A DNA stretch of 64,000 nt, from positions 62,001 through 126,000 of the forward strand of contig NZ_JAKMUU010000004.1 in the NCBI RefSeq assembly GCF_027570035.1. Reading direction: 5' to 3'. Below the pieces are notes generated by a model. That model was given only the letters and a program-made list of their open reading frames with translations. It was not told the origin of the DNA and made no database searches. The translations under genes were made by a program, and so were the position numbers. Origin of the DNA: Corynebacterium curieae (GTDB lineage: Bacteria; Actinomycetota; Actinomycetes; Mycobacteriales; Mycobacteriaceae). Shown here piece after piece: positions 60,751 to 64,000 of this stretch (positions are counted from its first letter, which is position 1; each line of letters opens with the position of its first letter).

Positions 60751-62328
60751 TTGAGCACCCAGAACACTTTGTTCGACCCCACCCAGACCGAGCTGCTGAA
60801 GGGCGTACATGCCGACGGCGCCCCAAAGTCCCTGTTTATCAACGGTAAGTGGGAAGCCGCCCAAAGCGGCGAAACCCGCACCATCATTTGCCCGGCCGAT
60901 GGCTCCACCGTCGGCCTCGTCTCCGAAGCCTCCGACGAGGACACCGAGCGCGCCATCAAGGTTGCCCGGGAAGCCTTCGATAACGGCGAGTGGGCCAATA
61001 CCCCGTCCGCCGAGCGCGGCAAGCTGGTCATCCGCGTTGCCGATTTCATCCGTGAGCACAAGGAACTTTTCGCTCAGGCCGAGTCCGCTGATACCGGCAA
61101 GCGCTACGAGGAGTCCTTGGGCGATATGGATGACATCGCCAACGCCTTCGAGTACTTCGGCACCCTGGCCCAGCACCAGGCCGGCCGCGTAGTCGACCCG
61201 CAGGATCCTAATCTCCGCTCGCGCATCGACGCCGAGCCCGTTGGCGTCTGCGGACTGATTACCCCGTGGAACTACCCGCTGCTGCAGGTCTCCTGGAAGG
61301 TGGGCCCGGCCCTGGCAGCCGGCAATACCTTCGTCCTCAAGCAGGCGGAGCTCACCCCGCACACCGCGATGCTGCTCATGGCCGCCCTCAAGGAATGCGG
61401 CCTGCCCGACGGCGTGGGCAACCTCATCACCGGCGCTGGCGCTAACTGCGGAAGCCCGCTGTCTCAGCACCCAGACGTGGACATGGTCTCCTTCACCGGC
61501 GGCCTGGTCACCGGCAAGATCATTGCCAAGAATGCGGCTGAGACCGTCAAGCGCACCGCGCTCGAGCTCGGTGGCAAGAACCCGAACGTCATCTTTGCCG
61601 ATGCCGACTTCGACGTCGCCGTGGACAACGCCCTCAATGGCGCCTTCTTCCACTCCGGCCAGGTCTGCTCTGCAGGCTCCCGCATCGTCGTGGAAGAGTC
61701 CCTGCACGATAAGTTCGTCGATGCCTTGGTAGAGCGCGCCAATAAGATCAAGATCGGCGGCCCGACCGATGACAAGGCCGAGACCGGCCCGCTCATCTCC
61801 GCCGAGCACCGCGAGAAGGTTGCCGCCTACGTGGACAAGGCCCGCGAGCAGGGCGCCAAGATCCTCACCGGTGGCCGCGCGGCTACCAGCGAGGACACCA
61901 ATGGCCAGCACGGCACCGGCACCACCGACCTGGGCGCTGGTGTGTACTACCTGCCGACCATTATCGATGGCGCTACCCGCGAGATGGACTGTGTCCACGA
62001 CGAAGCCTTCGGCCCGACCGTGACCATCGAGACCTTCACCACCGAGGAGGAGGCCATCGAGATCGCCAACGACACCGAGTACGGCCTGGCAGGCGCCGTC
62101 TACACTTCCGACGCCGGCCGCGCCGAGCGTGTTGCTCGCGCCCTGCGCCACGGCACCATCTGGATCAACGACTTCCACCCTTACCTACCGCAGGCAGAGT
62201 GGGGCGGCTTCAAGCAGTCCGGCAACGGCCGCGAGCTTGGCCCCACCGGCTTGGCTGAGTACCAAGAGCACAAGCACGTGTACCAGAACCTCTCCCCTGC
62301 CGCTTGGGACCAGTTCGGCCTGCAGTAA
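60751..62328 (+). CDS. betB: Betaine-aldehyde dehydrogenase
   Basis: A 525-residue NAD(P)-dependent aldehyde dehydrogenase that converts betaine aldehyde to glycine betaine. The general base is Glu272 in ALELGGKNPN and the nucleophile is Cys306 in HSGQVCSAGSR; TPWNYPLLQVSWKVGPALAAG forms the cofactor site. The start is TTG with AGAAAGGT about 10 bases upstream; it gives the usual family length. It is cotranscribed with betT or close to it, and ends with a strong terminator. Codon bias is strong. Confidence 0.92.
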   Translation: MSTQNTLFDPTQTELLKGVHADGAPKSLFINGKWEAAQSGETRTIICPADGSTVGLVSEASDEDTERAIKVAREAFDNGEWANTPSAERGKLVIRVADFIREHKELFAQAESADTGKRYEESLGDMDDIANAFEYFGTLAQHQAGRVVDPQDPNLRSRIDAEPVGVCGLITPWNYPLLQVSWKVGPALAAGNTFVLKQAELTPHTAMLLMAALKECGLPDGVGNLITGAGANCGSPLSQHPDVDMVSFTGGLVTGKIIAKNAAETVKRTALELGGKNPNVIFADADFDVAVDNALNGAFFHSGQVCSAGSRIVVEESLHDKFVDALVERANKIKIGGPTDDKAETGPLISAEHREKVAAYVDKAREQGAKILTGGRAATSEDTNGQHGTGTTDLGAGVYYLPTIIDGATREMDCVHDEAFGPTVTIETFTTEEEAIEIANDTEYGLAGAVYTSDAGRAERVARALRHGTIWINDFHPYLPQAEWGGFKQSGNGRELGPTGLAEYQEHKHVYQNLSPAAWDQFGLQ

Positions 62329-62349
62329 TTAAGCCGGCCGCATAATAGT

Positions 62350-62390
62350 CAGCCCCCGCTGCTCACGAAGAGCGCGGGGGCTGAATTTTT
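62350..62390 (+). terminator. Rho-independent terminator of betT-betB
   Basis: CAGCCCCCGC (62350-62359) and GCGGGGGCTG (62374-62383) form a 10-bp GC-rich stem followed by AATTTTT. Confidence 0.9.
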
Positions 62391-62557
62391 GCGCGAGGGA
62401 CAAGTTGCGGCCACGCTATTGGTCTCGTTCGCCTACCAAAAGGCTAGAACGCGGCTGTTGTGTAGTTCCCAAATGCACAACAAGCACATAGTGACAATTT
62501 CACGGGAGAAAATCTACGAAACGCGCTTATTATGCACCCAGGGCCAACGTGGACCGA

Positions 62558-63103
62558 CTAAGCAGAAAGGGCGTCTTCCAGCTCAGCCAGCAAGGAGTTG
62601 GTGCGCTCCACCTTGGCATCCACAGGGCGGAACTCGCCGTCGACCCAGTCAGTAAAGAAACCAAAGTCCAGCTGATTGCGAAGCTGGGGCATGGAGAAGT
62701 TCACTACGATAGAACGCCATGCTTCCACGCCGCGGATTGCCCCGGCCGGTCCGTAGCCAACGAAGGCAACCGGCTTGCCCGCCCACTCTGCGGCCAAGCA
62801 GTCAAAGGCATTCTTGAATGGACCCGGCACGGAGCGGTTGTACTCCGGGGTAACAAAAACGAAGCCATCGCAGGCATCCACTGCATCAGACCACGCCTGT
62901 ACTTTTGCATCCGCGTACTGCTTATTAGCGGCAGCGGGAACGACCTCGGTGGTCAGGACCGGGATATCGAATTCCTTGAGGTTCAGCAGGGTGTACTCCA
63001 CGCCGTCCTTACGGCCCTGGGCCAGGTCATAGAGCCACTCGCCCACTTCCTTGCCAGCGGCCTTATCGCGGGTAGTGCCGATGATGATACCGATACGAGA
63101 CAT
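62558..63103 (-). CDS. NADPH-dependent FMN reductase
   Basis: A 181-residue flavodoxin-fold reductase. GIIIGTTRDKAAGKEVGEW is the FMN phosphate loop, and TPEYNRSVPGPFKNAFD and GYGPAGAIRGVEAWR are typical of the FMN/chromate/quinone reductase family. It may reduce free flavin or quinones. AGAAGG precedes the ATG by 8 bases. The 170 bases between the betB terminator and its stop hold nothing recognisable. Confidence 0.85.
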   Translation of the reverse strand: MSRIGIIIGTTRDKAAGKEVGEWLYDLAQGRKDGVEYTLLNLKEFDIPVLTTEVVPAAANKQYADAKVQAWSDAVDACDGFVFVTPEYNRSVPGPFKNAFDCLAAEWAGKPVAFVGYGPAGAIRGVEAWRSIVVNFSMPQLRNQLDFGFFTDWVDGEFRPVDAKVERTNSLLAELEDALSA

Positions 63104-63141
63104 AAGAGAACCTTCTTTCCTTCAAGCTTTATGTAACATCC

Positions 63142-63831
63142 CTAGCCTACCGCTCGCGCAGATACTTGTCTGATGGTGATGTTGATACGTCCTTCACTCA
63201 ACCCGCACCCCTGCGGCAACGTGCCATCGTTTACGCGCACCACCCCGTGGTAAGCAAAGCGCTTCGGTCCGCCAAAGACCACCAAATCACCACTACATAG
63301 CGTGATATCGTCCCATGGCCGCGTGCGCGACTCGGTATGGCCCATGCGGAAAAGCGCCTCATCTCCAATGGAGAGCGAAATCACTGGGGCGGGCGATTCC
63401 TCAGAATCATCCACATGCATGCCCATAGCCGATCCCGGCGGGTAGTAATTCACGAGTGCCATCTCCGGCACGAAGTTCTCCGCCCATGGCTCTAGCTCGG
63501 GTGCCACCTCGGCCACGGCGCACAGCGCTCCCGGAGCAATCCGCCGCAGGCTCTCCGGCACCGGCGGAACCCGCGTGCCGTCCATATTGTCTACATACCG
63601 ATAGCTGGGATAATGCCAATACCTGCCCAGATGCAGCTGAAATACGCTCATCTGTCCGCCCGATTTCAGCCGCGGACGCACCATCGCCATCGGCGTCGCC
63701 GCATACTCGCGCGCAATGCCGCGCATCTCTTCCACCAAGGCTTTCTGCTTATCGACGCCCACCCATCCCGGCACATGCCCCACCCCCGGAGCCACACGCA
63801 CGCTCGGCCGCGGCAGCGAATCAAAAAGCAT
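63142..63831 (-). CDS. AlkB-type 2-oxoglutarate/Fe(II) dioxygenase
   Basis: A 229-residue dioxygenase that directly reverses N-alkyl damage in DNA or RNA. The iron ligands are His139 and Asp141 (MHVDDSE) and His195 (AYHGV). The 2-oxoglutarate arginines are in RINITIR (Arg215 and Arg221). NYYPPGSAMGMH is the typical lead. TAGGGT lies 6 bases before the ATG. It is divergent from the acetyltransferase gene, with 61 bases between starts. Confidence 0.9.
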   Translation of the reverse strand: MLFDSLPRPSVRVAPGVGHVPGWVGVDKQKALVEEMRGIAREYAATPMAMVRPRLKSGGQMSVFQLHLGRYWHYPSYRYVDNMDGTRVPPVPESLRRIAPGALCAVAEVAPELEPWAENFVPEMALVNYYPPGSAMGMHVDDSEESPAPVISLSIGDEALFRMGHTESRTRPWDDITLCSGDLVVFGGPKRFAYHGVVRVNDGTLPQGCGLSEGRINITIRQVSARAVG

Positions 63832-63879
63832 GACCTCACCCTAATCCCAGCACCCCAATAAATCGATCCACTCACCCTC

Positions 63880-63892
63880 TACAATGACACCC
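63880..63892 (+). promoter_or_regulatory. -10 box of a leaderless acetyltransferase transcript
   Basis: TACAAT at 63880-63885 lies 7 bases before the ATG at 63893. Confidence 0.55.
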
Positions 63893-64000
63893 ATGGATGC
63901 ACAGAGGCGGCAGGACATGGAACACTACGGCTCATGGAAGCGGATGACCAGCGGGGAGTGGTTCCTGCCGAGCATGCCGGAGGCGAAAGAAGAGCACCAG
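63893..64000 (+). CDS. Sugar O-acetyltransferase (Maa-like), N-terminal part cut by the window edge
   Basis: Only 36 codons are visible. They begin MDAQRRQDMEHYGSWKRMTS and continue GEWFLPSMPEAKEEHQ. The MxxGExxxPxxPE pattern is that of the short maltose acetyltransferase N-terminal domain that precedes the left-handed beta helix of sugar O-acetyltransferases. The ATG is supported by TACAAT 7 bases upstream. The call is tentative because the catalytic part lies outside the window. Confidence 0.5.
   Translation, partial: MDAQRRQDMEHYGSWKRMTSGEWFLPSMPEAKEEHQ

Noticed and set aside
60409..62178. A 589-codon open frame on the minus strand opposite betT end and betB
   Set aside because: Same reason: long antisense frames are common opposite strongly codon-biased genes, and betB carries all catalytic motifs.

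Overview
The window is a piece of chromosome from a Corynebacterium. The evidence is the complete arabinogalactan assembly cluster in mycolata order (galactan exporter wzm/wzt, glfT1, a GtrA protein, dprE1, dprE2, aftA and a single emb), a long C-terminally anchored surface protein whose leader resembles the PS2/CspB S-layer precursor, a perfect GlxR/cAMP-type operator, a tRNA deaminase-associated protein typical of actinobacteria, and many genes that begin directly behind a TANNNT -10 box, as in leaderless transcripts. The species cannot be decided from the sequence alone.

Layout. 1-4.0 kb: end of a probable queuosine-precursor transporter, tgt, and an MmpL-type transporter. 4.1-9.0 kb: tRNA-Ser(CGA), CsbD, tadA with its partner gene, tyrA, a surface trypsin-like protease with a DUF418 membrane protein, and tRNA-Arg(ACG). 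9.1-14.2 kb: a DASS carboxylate transporter, mgtE, a lipoprotein and two DUF202 proteins. 14.3-17.7 kb: a NUDIX hydrolase and a MarR regulator with its MATE exporter. 17.8-22.9 kb: tRNA-Ser(GCT), an aromatic/histidinol-phosphate-type aminotransferase and a molybdopterin cluster (moaD, moeA, mogA, moaE, moeB-rhodanese). 22.9-26.0 kb: the S-layer-like gene beside 1.1 kb of AT-rich DNA without clear genes, ending at tRNA-Ser(TGA). 26.2-41.7 kb: a quinone oxidoreductase, an aminotransferase-fold protein without its PLP lysine, and the arabinogalactan cluster. 41.6-52.4 kb: a PepSY membrane protein with a histidine-rich loop, a hydrolase, an M13 peptidase, a PrsW protein, a serine hydrolase broken by one stop codon, paired SMR exporters, an alkyltransferase-like protein, VOC and S4 proteins, an esterase lipoprotein, a YbjQ protein and a LysE exporter. 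52.5-56.2 kb: an accessory metal-resistance segment (P-type ATPase and CmtR) next to a truncated second LysE gene and gene debris. 56.2-62.4 kb: the choline-to-glycine-betaine module betA, betT, betB. 62.5-64 kb: an FMN reductase, an AlkB-type protein and the start of a sugar O-acetyltransferase.

How the genes work together. DprE1 and DprE2 make decaprenylphosphoryl arabinose, AftA and Emb use it on galactan primed by GlfT1, and Wzm/Wzt export that galactan. BetT imports choline, BetA and BetB oxidise it to glycine betaine, and a GlxR site just upstream of betA suggests control by carbon status. CmtR carries the three metal-binding cysteines of the mycobacterial sensor and sits directly before the ATPase it should control.

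No CRISPR array, intact insertion sequence, rRNA operon or prophage was seen. The most unusual points are a tRNA-guanine transglycosylase lacking all three zinc cysteines, the lysine-less aminotransferase, the S-layer-like locus, and the consistent -10/7-nt/start-codon arrangement at about sixteen genes.
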